From positions 1-8,988 of the forward strand of contig JAABSK010000098.1 in the NCBI GenBank assembly GCA_011390435.1: a DNA stretch of 8,988 nt, read 5' to 3'. Numbering within the stretch: the first letter of the stretch is position 1; the number at the start of each line of letters is the position of its first letter. The notes under the pieces were generated by a model, which ran no database searches, was not told where the DNA came from, and saw nothing but the letters and a program-made list of their open reading frames with translations. Below, piece by piece: positions 1-6,651 of the stretch. The DNA comes from Desulfobacteraceae bacterium (GTDB taxonomy: Bacteria > Desulfobacterota > Desulfobacteria > Desulfobacterales > Desulfobacteraceae). The position numbers and the translations under genes are program-made.

Positions 1-1538
1 TTTTGTCGGGTTAAAAATGCAAATGCCCCCAGAATCTGAAGGTTCCGGGTCAGACAGCAGTAATCGAACCCGGTTTTAAACGTACACTCCTTCTGGACAT
101 TCAGATTCAGTTTTGTTGCTGCATACTGCAAAAGGGCGGTTTGCAGTGGTGCATCAAGAAGAACATAGGGATCAATGAGCAAAGATGCAAGGTCATATTG
201 CAGCGGACCGATTCTGGCGGATTGAAAATCAATAAAAAAGATCTGTTCATCCCGGATCATGATATTTCTGGACTGCATGTCCCGGTGCATCAGGCCGTTC
301 ACTGCGTTTTTCAGGGCCTGGTCTGCCAGCCTGTCAAATTCATCCAGAAAGTCGTCAAAGCAGACATTGAGTCCTAAATAGTCCTGAACAAACGCTTCAA
401 TAAAATATTGACACTCTTTTTCAAGAATCAGGTTTTTTGAATAGGTCGGGGTCTGGCAGGTCCAGTCACAATTAAAATCCTGTGCACCTTGAATTGAAAA
501 GTCAATCAGGTGATCAATTACCCGCTGGTACATTGTTTCCACACAGGCTGGTGACGCGTTTTTCCGGATAAACTGCTCCAGATGAAGATCGTTGAGGTCT
601 TCAAGACACACCATGCCGGAAAGGGTGTCCCATCCCAGAACAGCCGGGACGGGAATGTTTTTGGATGCCAGATGGGTTCCGATATTAACAAATGCGGTCA
701 ATTGTTTCCGGTTGTCTGATCCGGGCAGACAGATATCATGGTCTGAAACAATGAGTGTCCTATCGGCGTATTGTATCCGGTACCATTTTCTGTCTGATCC
801 GTCTCCTGCCAGCAGGACCATGGTCATCTGCTGCACAAAAACGGTGTATTCAGCGGAGAGAATTGATGCGCACAGGAGCTGAAGAGATGTGATCCGGTAT
901 TGTTCCGGCGTGCCGATATCTGACCAGAAAATATCCGGCTGGACACAGGCTTTGATCTGTTTTTGGTGGCACAGCGTCTGAAACAGGGCAATGCTGGAAA
1001 ATTTTCTTTCACCGGGAAAAGAATCAAATATTTCCGGGGACAATACCTGGACCCCGGTAAAGGTCAGTCCGGTTCCAGGGGCGTAAAAATCTGAAATCCA
1101 GTTGTTTTCATCCACGGTCACGGTGTTGAAGCGTCTGTCGTCATGCAGGACAAGCGTGGCAAGAGATCCGGACTCCAGGTGAGCGCCATAGACCGCCTCA
1201 AGGTCAATGGTTGAAAAAACATCTGCATTGATCACAAAAAAAGGAACCTGGTCCAGGTGGGATTTTGCATTGGCAATGGCACCACCGGTATCAAGTATTT
1301 CTGGTTCATGGAGCAGTACAATGGGGATACCATGGTTCTGCAACACAATAAAATCTTCAATCTGGCGGTGCAGATGATGGGTATTGATCAGGATCTGGGT
1401 GCACCCGGCCCGGACCAGTTGCTGGATGACATGGTCCAGGACAGGCCTGGACATCAGTGTGAACAATGGTTTGGGAACTTCAAGGCTGTAGGGCTGAAGC
1501 CGGGTGGCCAGACCTGCTGCAAGTATCAGAGCTTTCAT
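1..1538 (-). CDS. Fused MurU-like nucleotidyltransferase / AmgK-like sugar kinase (3' end cut by window edge)
   Basis: The frame is open for 512 codons from the ATG at 1538 and leaves the window without a stop. Residues 1-225 are a sugar-phosphate nucleotidyltransferase. They begin MKALILAAGLATRL, have PKPL at 22-25, DTGGA at 83-87, a metal-site-like NADV at 104-107 and SDIGTPEQ at 206-213. From about 240 an aminoglycoside-phosphotransferase fold follows: GDGSDRKWYRI at 245-255, the catalytic loop HRDMQSRN at 418-425, and IDFQ at 436-439 with a following GPLQYDLASLL stretch. These features match MurU (MurNAc-1-P uridylyltransferase) and AmgK (anomeric MurNAc/GlcNAc kinase), normally separate proteins of about 225 and 340 residues, so perhaps 50 C-terminal residues are missing. 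The predicted role is cytoplasmic MurNAc to MurNAc-1-P to UDP-MurNAc salvage. The start lies 6 nt after the plsB stop with no clear Shine-Dalgarno, suggesting translational coupling. The MurNAc substrate is inferred; another hexose is possible. Confidence 0.85.
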   Translation of the reverse strand, partial: MKALILAAGLATRLQPYSLEVPKPLFTLMSRPVLDHVIQQLVRAGCTQILINTHHLHRQIEDFIVLQNHGIPIVLLHEPEILDTGGAIANAKSHLDQVPFFVINADVFSTIDLEAVYGAHLESGSLATLVLHDDRRFNTVTVDENNWISDFYAPGTGLTFTGVQVLSPEIFDSFPGERKFSSIALFQTLCHQKQIKACVQPDIFWSDIGTPEQYRITSLQLLCASILSAEYTVFVQQMTMVLLAGDGSDRKWYRIQYADRTLIVSDHDICLPGSDNRKQLTAFVNIGTHLASKNIPVPAVLGWDTLSGMVCLEDLNDLHLEQFIRKNASPACVETMYQRVIDHLIDFSIQGAQDFNCDWTCQTPTYSKNLILEKECQYFIEAFVQDYLGLNVCFDDFLDEFDRLADQALKNAVNGLMHRDMQSRNIMIRDEQIFFIDFQSARIGPLQYDLASLLIDPYVLLDAPLQTALLQYAATKLNLNVQKECTFKTGFDYCCLTRNLQILGAFAFLTRQ

Positions 1539-1544
1539 GGATGG

Positions 1545-4190
1545 CTATGCGGCAATCAATAGAATCAGCCGGTCGATGATCTGTTTGTAATATTCTATCT
1601 GAATGTGATCTTCAGATCCTTTGATCCCATTTTTTGAAAAATAACCTGCAGCATTTTTATACGTAATATGGGACAGCGATTCTTTGAGTTGAATCACTTT
1701 GCCTTTGTAAAGCTTGGAGCCTTTTGCATGAATTTTTTTGATCTGGTCTTTGCCCTCGTATTTTCCTGCAGGATATTTTTCAAAATACAGGAGGGTGGTT
1801 TTATATGATTCAAGGAAGGGGTGTAAAAATGCGGCGAACCATTTGATTTTTCTGAGGCCTTCAGATGTCAGGTGATAGATGTCGGAAGCGGTGGGGTCCG
1901 GAACCAGAATTCCTTCATTGATAAAGCCTTTGATGCATTTTGAAATTTCTTCTTCACTGGTGGTTTCTTCGTCAAAACAGAATTCATCCATGAACATTTT
2001 TTCAAGGAACTTGTACCGGACAGCCAGGTCGGACGGTGAAAACTGAAACCGGTCGATTTCGAGAATGGCCAGGGCGGTATAGGCATAATTTGAGAAAAAA
2101 GAGATGACCCCGTTTTTGTAATAATCAAGAATGGCCCGTTTGTTGTTTTTGACAATCAGGGTGGTGGTATCGGTAAGGTCCTCTTCATCCTCGTCTGCCA
2201 GCTCAATGATATTGCGGTGGATGAATTTGGTGATGACTGAATTCAGTGCGTTGTCCGGATCGATCAGCAGGGTGTCGGATAACTCTGCCCTGGCATAGCT
2301 TAATAGATTCATATAGGTGTTGACCCGGTCGGTAACCTGTTTTTTGGTAAATGAATTTTTTGAGCAGTTTAAAATAGCGCTGGCAATAATGCCGTGGGGC
2401 GTTACAACGGCATTGGCATTGATGGCATGAATCAGTTTATATCCAAAGCTTTTGACAAAACGCATGTATTCAGGCTGGGTCAGGTTTGACAAATCAATAT
2501 GTTTTTGCTGCATATGTGTTTTGATGGATATAGGTTCAGCAAAATGCATGTATACTTTCCCATATTTTTTTTTCAAAAATTTTCTGGCACTGATCAGTCC
2601 CTTGAGGGTTTCCGGACTTTTTTTCCCGCCTTCAATTTCCTTTAAATACGCATCCTCTTCCAATACCCGGTCATAGCCGATAAAAACCGGAACAAAAAAC
2701 AGGTCATCGCAGGCACCATTTTGATATGCGTTGATCAGCATGCCGATACCGCCGGGTTTCGGGGCCAGCAGTTTTCCTGTCCGGCTTCTGCCGCCTTCGA
2801 TGAAGATTTTGATATTAAACCCTTCGTACAGGAGTTTTTCCAGATAGGCTGAGAAGATCTTGGCATAAAGCGGAGCCCCTTGAAAGGTCCGGCGGAGGAA
2901 AAAAGCACCGCCCCTGCGAAAAATCGGACCCAGTGGCCAGAAGGAAAGGTTTTTGCCCGCTGCAATGTGGGGGGCCGGCATATTGTTGATAAACATGACA
3001 TAAGGCAGCAGAAGATAATCCAGGTGGCTTTTGTGGCATGGCACCAGCACCAGAGGTGCTTCAGTGGATTTTTCGCGCATCCTGTTGATCTCTTCCTGCT
3101 GAAGGACAAGGTCTTCAAAGATATTTTTAAAAACCCAGGCCAGGAGGATTTTGGCCAGATTAATGACCTGGAGGTTGTAGTTTGCAGCAATCTCCTTGAT
3201 ATATCCGGCTGCTTTTTTATGAACTTTTCCCAGGGCCATGTCATTTTCCAGGGCATATTGAGCAAGGTATTCGCGCAGGGATTTCTGGGTCAGAATATCT
3301 TCGGTCAGCTCCTGTCTGGATTTTAAAACCGGACCGGTGATGCTTTTGCGCTGCCGGTTCAAAATATTGACCAGATGACTTCTCAGCCGGTGGGCCTGAA
3401 ATTCAAGTTCCAGCTGGCTGATCTCTGGACGGGCAAGGAACTCTTTGAGGTTCACTGGTGGAGCAAGGGCCACCTGTATCTTTTCAGGATGGCGGATCAC
3501 ATTGATCAACCGCTTGATTAATCCGGGTTTTTCATGGGTGCCGAAAATAACTCCCCACAGCGAGGGATCGGTCCGCATGGGTTTGACCACGTAAACAATA
3601 TCTTCAGGAACAATCACGATGGAATTTTGAATATGGTTCTGAAGCTCAATCAGCTGCATCAGCGGGTCCGGCGTTGCTTTGATAAACCGTTTATAAAAAT
3701 CGTCCGCTTCGATAAGACAGACAAATCCTGCCTTGCCGTTTTGAAGCTCCTGCAGGGCATAGTTGGATGAATAGGCATCTTTGAGACTGAAGTGATGGAA
3801 AAAGTGATCCAGATGACTGATCAGTATCCGGGCAAGGTGCTTGACCGGCAGCAGCAGCAGAAAGTTAAAATCAAACCCGATCCGGGGATAGGGCAGGTTC
3901 AGGCTTTTGAGTTTGGTATGATAGTAGATGAAATCCAGCATCCGTTTGTTTTTACTGGCATAAACAATGATATTGTCCGGCGGGATGTTCTGAAGCTTGT
4001 CAATATGGCGCTGATCAAATTTGAGCCGGTCGACCAGTCGTCGAATCAGTTTCTGAGTGAAGAAACCAGAGTTGCCGGGATAGTAGCATAAAAAATAATC
4101 GTGGGTGTTGTTCAAAAGACAGTCAATGGCGTGGCGGACTTTTTGCCGTATCAGTGCATTAAAGTTTGTAAGCTTTTGAAATAATGTCAT
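1545..4190 (-). CDS. plsB: Glycerol-3-phosphate O-acyltransferase PlsB
   Basis: Predicted to acylate sn-glycerol-3-phosphate at position 1 from acyl-ACP or acyl-CoA, the first step of phospholipid synthesis at the inner membrane. All four acyltransferase blocks are visible in the 881-residue product: block I HKSHLD (386-391, the HX4D catalytic pair H386/D391), block II around RRGGAFFLRRTF (425-436), block III IEGGRSRTGKLL (464-475) and block IV VPVFIGYDRVLE (500-511). HIAAGKNLSFWPLGPIFRR, just before block II, closely matches E. coli PlsB, which has 807 residues. The frame could start at a TTG at 4220, but the ATG at 4190 is preceded by AAGGA at a good distance and is preferred. The N-terminal third and the region after about 560 are less conserved. 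It is first in a minus-strand unit with the MurU/AmgK fusion gene. Confidence 0.9.
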   Translation of the reverse strand: MTLFQKLTNFNALIRQKVRHAIDCLLNNTHDYFLCYYPGNSGFFTQKLIRRLVDRLKFDQRHIDKLQNIPPDNIIVYASKNKRMLDFIYYHTKLKSLNLPYPRIGFDFNFLLLLPVKHLARILISHLDHFFHHFSLKDAYSSNYALQELQNGKAGFVCLIEADDFYKRFIKATPDPLMQLIELQNHIQNSIVIVPEDIVYVVKPMRTDPSLWGVIFGTHEKPGLIKRLINVIRHPEKIQVALAPPVNLKEFLARPEISQLELEFQAHRLRSHLVNILNRQRKSITGPVLKSRQELTEDILTQKSLREYLAQYALENDMALGKVHKKAAGYIKEIAANYNLQVINLAKILLAWVFKNIFEDLVLQQEEINRMREKSTEAPLVLVPCHKSHLDYLLLPYVMFINNMPAPHIAAGKNLSFWPLGPIFRRGGAFFLRRTFQGAPLYAKIFSAYLEKLLYEGFNIKIFIEGGRSRTGKLLAPKPGGIGMLINAYQNGACDDLFFVPVFIGYDRVLEEDAYLKEIEGGKKSPETLKGLISARKFLKKKYGKVYMHFAEPISIKTHMQQKHIDLSNLTQPEYMRFVKSFGYKLIHAINANAVVTPHGIIASAILNCSKNSFTKKQVTDRVNTYMNLLSYARAELSDTLLIDPDNALNSVITKFIHRNIIELADEDEEDLTDTTTLIVKNNKRAILDYYKNGVISFFSNYAYTALAILEIDRFQFSPSDLAVRYKFLEKMFMDEFCFDEETTSEEEISKCIKGFINEGILVPDPTASDIYHLTSEGLRKIKWFAAFLHPFLESYKTTLLYFEKYPAGKYEGKDQIKKIHAKGSKLYKGKVIQLKESLSHITYKNAAGYFSKNGIKGSEDHIQIEYYKQIIDRLILLIAA

Positions 4191-4195
4191 TAGTG

Positions 4196-4209
4196 TTCCT
4201 TTTAAGGAA
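4196..4209 (-). promoter_or_regulatory. plsB ribosome-binding site inside an inverted repeat
   Basis: On the minus strand, AAGGAA lies just upstream of the ATG at 4190 and supports that start over the TTG at 4220. The same bases form the 3' arm of a short perfect inverted repeat (TTCCT-TAAA-AGGAA in the transcript). A small hairpin could therefore hide the Shine-Dalgarno. The stem is only five base pairs, so the regulatory reading is speculative. Confidence 0.5.
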
Positions 4210-4238
4210 TTTTTTTGCAAATGATTTGATATTACCTA

Positions 4239-4265
4239 ATTATCAAAGGTTTGAAACAATGGCAA
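4239..4265 (-). promoter_or_regulatory. Candidate sigma70-type promoter for plsB
   Basis: On the minus strand, TTGCCA (4260-4265) acts as a -35 candidate. GATAAT (4239-4244) is a good -10 match with a 15-bp spacer, which is short; the overlapping TAATTA gives a 17-bp spacer but a poorer match. The stretch is AT-rich, and transcription would start about 40 bases before the plsB ATG. This is read by eye only. Confidence 0.4.
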
Positions 4266-4326
4266 TCTTAAAATAGCCTTGAAAAAAACAAAGGGGTATG
4301 ATACTTTTTTAAATCTTATTTTGATA

Positions 4327-4356
4327 TTGACAATTCCCTTTGGTGTTTGAATTTAA
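4327..4356 (+). promoter_or_regulatory. Candidate promoter for the small membrane protein gene
   Basis: A perfect TTGACA (-35) at 4327-4332 is followed by an AT-rich AATTTAA at 4350-4356, at a spacing of 17-18 bp. The -10 match is weak. The position, about 50 bases before the start codon in a divergent spacer, fits a promoter for the gene at 4402. Confidence 0.4.
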
Positions 4357-4387
4357 GGAAACGTAATTGCAAAAAAAATTAAACTTT

Positions 4388-4393
4388 AGGAGG
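4388..4393 (+). promoter_or_regulatory. Strong Shine-Dalgarno of the small membrane protein
   Basis: A perfect AGGAGG ends 8 bases before the ATG at 4402. It is the best ribosome-binding site in the window and is a main reason to accept the 76-codon gene as real. Confidence 0.8.
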
Positions 4394-4401
4394 TTCTTCG
4401 T

Positions 4402-4632
4402 ATGAAAACGTTAATCGGCGGTGCTATAGCTGTTCTTTTAGGTGTGATCGGTCTGGCTGTCTGGCTGGGTCAGTTTTTGCAGCTTCTGGCAGGCGTGATC
4501 CCCCCAATCCTTCTTCTTGGTGGCGGACTGGCACTCTATCTTGGTTTTGACGAGCTGAAAGATTCCTGGAAAAACGACAAAGGAATTGATGTGCCGGAAG
4601 CAGAGACAGAAAAAAAAGACGCTGCAGAATAA
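4402..4632 (+). CDS. Small two-helix membrane protein of unknown function
   Basis: A 76-residue product with two hydrophobic segments (about 4-23 and 28-49), separated by a short turn containing GQFLQLL, then a charged hydrophilic tail (50-76) rich in Glu, Asp and Lys. Glycines are spaced through both helices (G6, G14, G17; G40-G42, G48), and PP at 34-35 opens the second. This predicts an inner-membrane hairpin. The overall pattern resembles, from memory, the magnetosome protein MamI, but no other magnetosome gene is present, so I give no function. The gene has its own candidate promoter, an excellent Shine-Dalgarno and a downstream terminator. It is therefore probably a single-gene transcript, pointing away from plsB and towards the 3' end of the RNase HI gene. 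Confidence 0.8.
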   Translation: MKTLIGGAIAVLLGVIGLAVWLGQFLQLLAGVIPPILLLGGGLALYLGFDELKDSWKNDKGIDVPEAETEKKDAAE

Positions 4633-4676
4633 CATACGCTGCTGTTGGTGAATCACACAACAGCAATCAGAATACG

Positions 4677-4709
4677 AAAAAAGGACTTGTGGATCACAAG
4701 TCCTTTTTT
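4677..4709. terminator. Bidirectional intrinsic terminator at a convergent gene junction
   Basis: Six A, then GGACTTGTG, a 3-base loop GAT, CACAAGTCC, then six T. The GC-containing stem is 9 bp and extends to 15 bp with A-T pairs. It reads the same way from either side, so it can end the plus-strand transcript from 4402 and the minus-strand namZ-rnhA transcript. The minus-strand copy includes the last codons and TGA stop of the RNase HI gene. A weaker hairpin without a T tract (GCTGTTG/CAACAGC, 4641-4664) lies just before it. Confidence 0.85.
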
Positions 4710-5374
4710 ATAGCAGAGGTGGCCAGAAAATCGGCCACTTCATTTTCTTTAATGCCGGCATGACCCTTGACTTTTATAAACGCAAGATCTTTAAATGCCT
4801 CCATCCGTCTGCGTATGGCAAAAACCAGATCCTGGTTTTTCTTGGGTTTCCATCCTTTTGTCAGCAGTCCGATACAATAGCTGGAATCTGAAAAGATCCG
4901 TACCGGCAGATCCGTTCGTTTCAGCTCTTCCAGCGCCACTTGAATGGCGGTCAATTCAGCAATGTTGTTGGTGGAAATGCCAATGGAGCGGGAAATCTTT
5001 TTCTTGTTTTCTCCATAGATCAGCAGCACACCAATGCCTGAAGGCCCTGGATTACCAGATGATGCCCCGTCTGTATAGATTTTGATGCAGTTCTCTGGCA
5101 GGTCACCCTCAGAGAAAGCAGGTTTGGACTGTTTTTTCTTCTTTTTGGGGGCGACTGAGGGTATATCTGGTTTTTCAGGTGTATCGCCGCTGTCATCGAC
5201 AGGTTTCAGGCTTTCAGGCCTGACTTTGTATTCATAGTCCTGTTTGAGATTGTATTTGATCCGGACGGTTCCGTTTTGCACCTCAAGGCTGCCGTCTGGC
5301 CCTGTTTGCGCCCATACCTTGTTGGTTTTGAACCGCATGCGCTTCCATGCATCAGTGGTGTTCGAGCTATTCAT
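4694..5374 (-). CDS. rnhA: Ribonuclease HI with an N-terminal extension domain
   Basis: Cleaves the RNA strand of RNA-DNA hybrids in the cytoplasm (primer and R-loop removal). The RNase H domain covers about 95-226. Its full catalytic set is visible: D102 in YTDGA, E140 in NIAELTA, D163 in FSDSSY and D215 in EVADFLA, plus the mobile-loop His, H205 in KGHAG. GNPGPSGIG (107-115) is typical. Residues 1-60 form an extra part with FKTNKVWAQ and a strand-rich KQDYEYKVRPESLKPV. It is joined by a Pro/Lys-rich linker (60-95, with KKKKK at 77-81). It does not look like the usual hybrid-binding domain of RNases H and may be a small beta-barrel-like module. The start overlaps the end of the upstream namZ-like gene by 8 bases, so translation is probably coupled. 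Family assignment is secure; the role of the extension is unknown. Confidence 0.9.
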   Translation of the reverse strand: MNSSNTTDAWKRMRFKTNKVWAQTGPDGSLEVQNGTVRIKYNLKQDYEYKVRPESLKPVDDSGDTPEKPDIPSVAPKKKKKQSKPAFSEGDLPENCIKIYTDGASSGNPGPSGIGVLLIYGENKKKISRSIGISTNNIAELTAIQVALEELKRTDLPVRIFSDSSYCIGLLTKGWKPKKNQDLVFAIRRRMEAFKDLAFIKVKGHAGIKENEVADFLATSAIKKDL

Positions 5375-6542
5375 ACAGATAGAACTTTCGTGATAAAGCG
5401 ATAAAAGCAGTGAGCATCTCCTGCCACTGATCTGCAGCCTCCAGCAGGTTTTTCTGGGCTGTAATCCATTCTCTGAGAGACCGGCTTCCGAGAATCAGGT
5501 CCATGGGCAGTTTTTCAAATTCATATTCATATGGGGGGGGCTTGAATTCAAACCGGTCACCATGATGCTGTATGATCAATTGTAAAAGCAGCAGGGAAGA
5601 AAGGTAGGGTTTAAAAACCAAGGGGTCTGTCACATGGATGTGAAAGCCCTTGCAAACCTGCCTGCTCCATTTGCCTGAGGTGGGTTCGAACTGGACCGGT
5701 CGGAGGCAGACACCTTGAACCAAAGGGTCGATTGCCGCCTTGATGGCGGATGTGTCCAGAAAAGGGGCGCCAAATTGTTCAAAGGGCAGGGTGGTGCCGC
5801 GGCCTTCTGAGATATTGGTGCCTTCAAACACCACCTGGCCGGGATACACCATGGCTGACAGGGGGGTGGGCAGATTCGGGGAAGGTGGTATCCATACCCT
5901 GCCGGTCATAGGCCAGTACATGTTACGGGTCCAGCCTTTCATGGGGATTACGGTCAGGTCACAGCCGATACCTGCGGTTTCGTTGATCATCCGGCAGATC
6001 TCTCCGATGGTGAGACCATGGCGCATCGGCAAAGGAAACCGTCCCACAAATGAAGCATATTCCGTTTCCAGAAGATTACCCTCAACCTGAATGCCATTGA
6101 TCGGATTGGGCCGGTCCAGAATAACAACCGATTTTCCCAGCGCAGCAGCGGTTTCCATGCAATAGGAGACCGTATAGATAAAAGTGTACACCCGGGTACC
6201 GACATCCTGGATGTCAACCAGCAAAATATCCAGGTTTTCAAACATAACAGGTGTGGGGTTTCGGGTTTCTCCGTAGAGGCTGTATATGGGCAGGCCGAGA
6301 CAGGGTTCTACGCCATGGCTGGATTCAATCATGTTATCCTGTTTTTCCGCATGGAATCCATGCTGGGGAGAAAACAGCGTGGTCAACTGGCCAGGGAAAT
6401 GCCGGTCAATCAGATGGGCAGCATGGGTGAAGGTTCTGTCCACTGATGCAGAATTGCACACCAGTCCCAGTTTTCTGCCGGCCAGAAAATCCAGGGGCGT
6501 GTGGATCAGATTTTCAAGGCCGATGGTCACAGACGGTTTCAT
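5367..6542 (-). CDS. namZ: DUF1343 / NamZ-type exo-beta-N-acetylmuramidase, apparently cytoplasmic
   Basis: A 391-residue protein with DUF1343 hallmarks: GLVCNSASVD (26-35), SPQHGF (58-63), GLPIYSLYGE (83-92), DIQDVGTRVYTF (110-121), LDRPNPING (142-150), FPLPMRHGLTIGE (169-181), then the PPSPNLPT and FEGTNISEGRGTT stretches. The characterised member, Bacillus subtilis NamZ (GH171), removes MurNAc from the non-reducing end of peptidoglycan fragments. No signal peptide is visible, and an in-frame TAA at 6546-6548, two codons before the ATG, rules out a longer N-terminus, so it should act in the cytoplasm. Many family members have SPEHG where this one has Q60. The gene is first in a unit with rnhA and diverges from hisC. 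A TTGTCA at 6593-6598 could be a -35 box, but I see no convincing -10. Family is confident; exact substrate is inferred. Confidence 0.85.
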   Translation of the reverse strand: MKPSVTIGLENLIHTPLDFLAGRKLGLVCNSASVDRTFTHAAHLIDRHFPGQLTTLFSPQHGFHAEKQDNMIESSHGVEPCLGLPIYSLYGETRNPTPVMFENLDILLVDIQDVGTRVYTFIYTVSYCMETAAALGKSVVILDRPNPINGIQVEGNLLETEYASFVGRFPLPMRHGLTIGEICRMINETAGIGCDLTVIPMKGWTRNMYWPMTGRVWIPPSPNLPTPLSAMVYPGQVVFEGTNISEGRGTTLPFEQFGAPFLDTSAIKAAIDPLVQGVCLRPVQFEPTSGKWSRQVCKGFHIHVTDPLVFKPYLSSLLLLQLIIQHHGDRFEFKPPPYEYEFEKLPMDLILGSRSLREWITAQKNLLEAADQWQEMLTAFIALSRKFYLYE

Positions 6543-6591
6543 TATTTATCCCGGTTCAAAGTGAATTTAAAGCTCTTATCTATCATAACCA

Positions 6592-6620
6592 TTGACAAAA
6601 TTTCAAATCCTAACTAAATA
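6592..6620 (+). promoter_or_regulatory. Candidate sigma70-type promoter for hisC-cmk
   Basis: A perfect TTGACA (6592-6597) and TAAATA (6615-6620) are separated by 17 bp. The -10 match is modest but the spacing is ideal. The transcript would begin near 6627 with a leader of only about 25 bases. This also argues against the TTG at 6592 as a start codon, since it would lie inside the -35 box. Confidence 0.55.
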
Positions 6621-6635
6621 TTATTGTTTTTTAAA

Positions 6636-6641
6636 GAGGAG
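6636..6641 (+). promoter_or_regulatory. hisC Shine-Dalgarno, deciding the start
   Basis: GAGGAG stands 10 bases before the ATG at 6652. It supports that codon over an in-frame TTG 20 codons upstream, which has no comparable site. Confidence 0.7.
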
Positions 6642-6651
6642 ATATTTGTAC

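Noticed and set aside
592..1027. Open frames at 592-882 (plus) and 824-1027 (minus)
   Set aside because: Both lie inside the long minus-strand fusion gene in other frames, and their translations show no family motif.
2735..3326. Open frames of up to 176 codons at 2735-3265 (minus) and 2880-3326 (plus)
   Set aside because: They are shadows of plsB, which carries all four acyltransferase blocks in this stretch.
4191..4220. TTG start for plsB at 4220
   Set aside because: The ATG at 4190 has a well-placed AAGGA, while the TTG has no Shine-Dalgarno and would place that site inside the coding sequence.
4296..4311. GTATGATACTTTTTTAAA resembles a segment near 7658-7671 (TTTGATACTTTTTTA)
   Set aside because: Only about a dozen bases, mostly a T run, and one copy lies within hisC coding sequence. 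No reason to call a repeat.
6592..6651. TTG start for hisC giving 20 extra residues
   Set aside because: The TTG is part of the TTGACA -35 box, the extra residues look unlike HisC, and the ATG at 6652 has a GAGGAG site.
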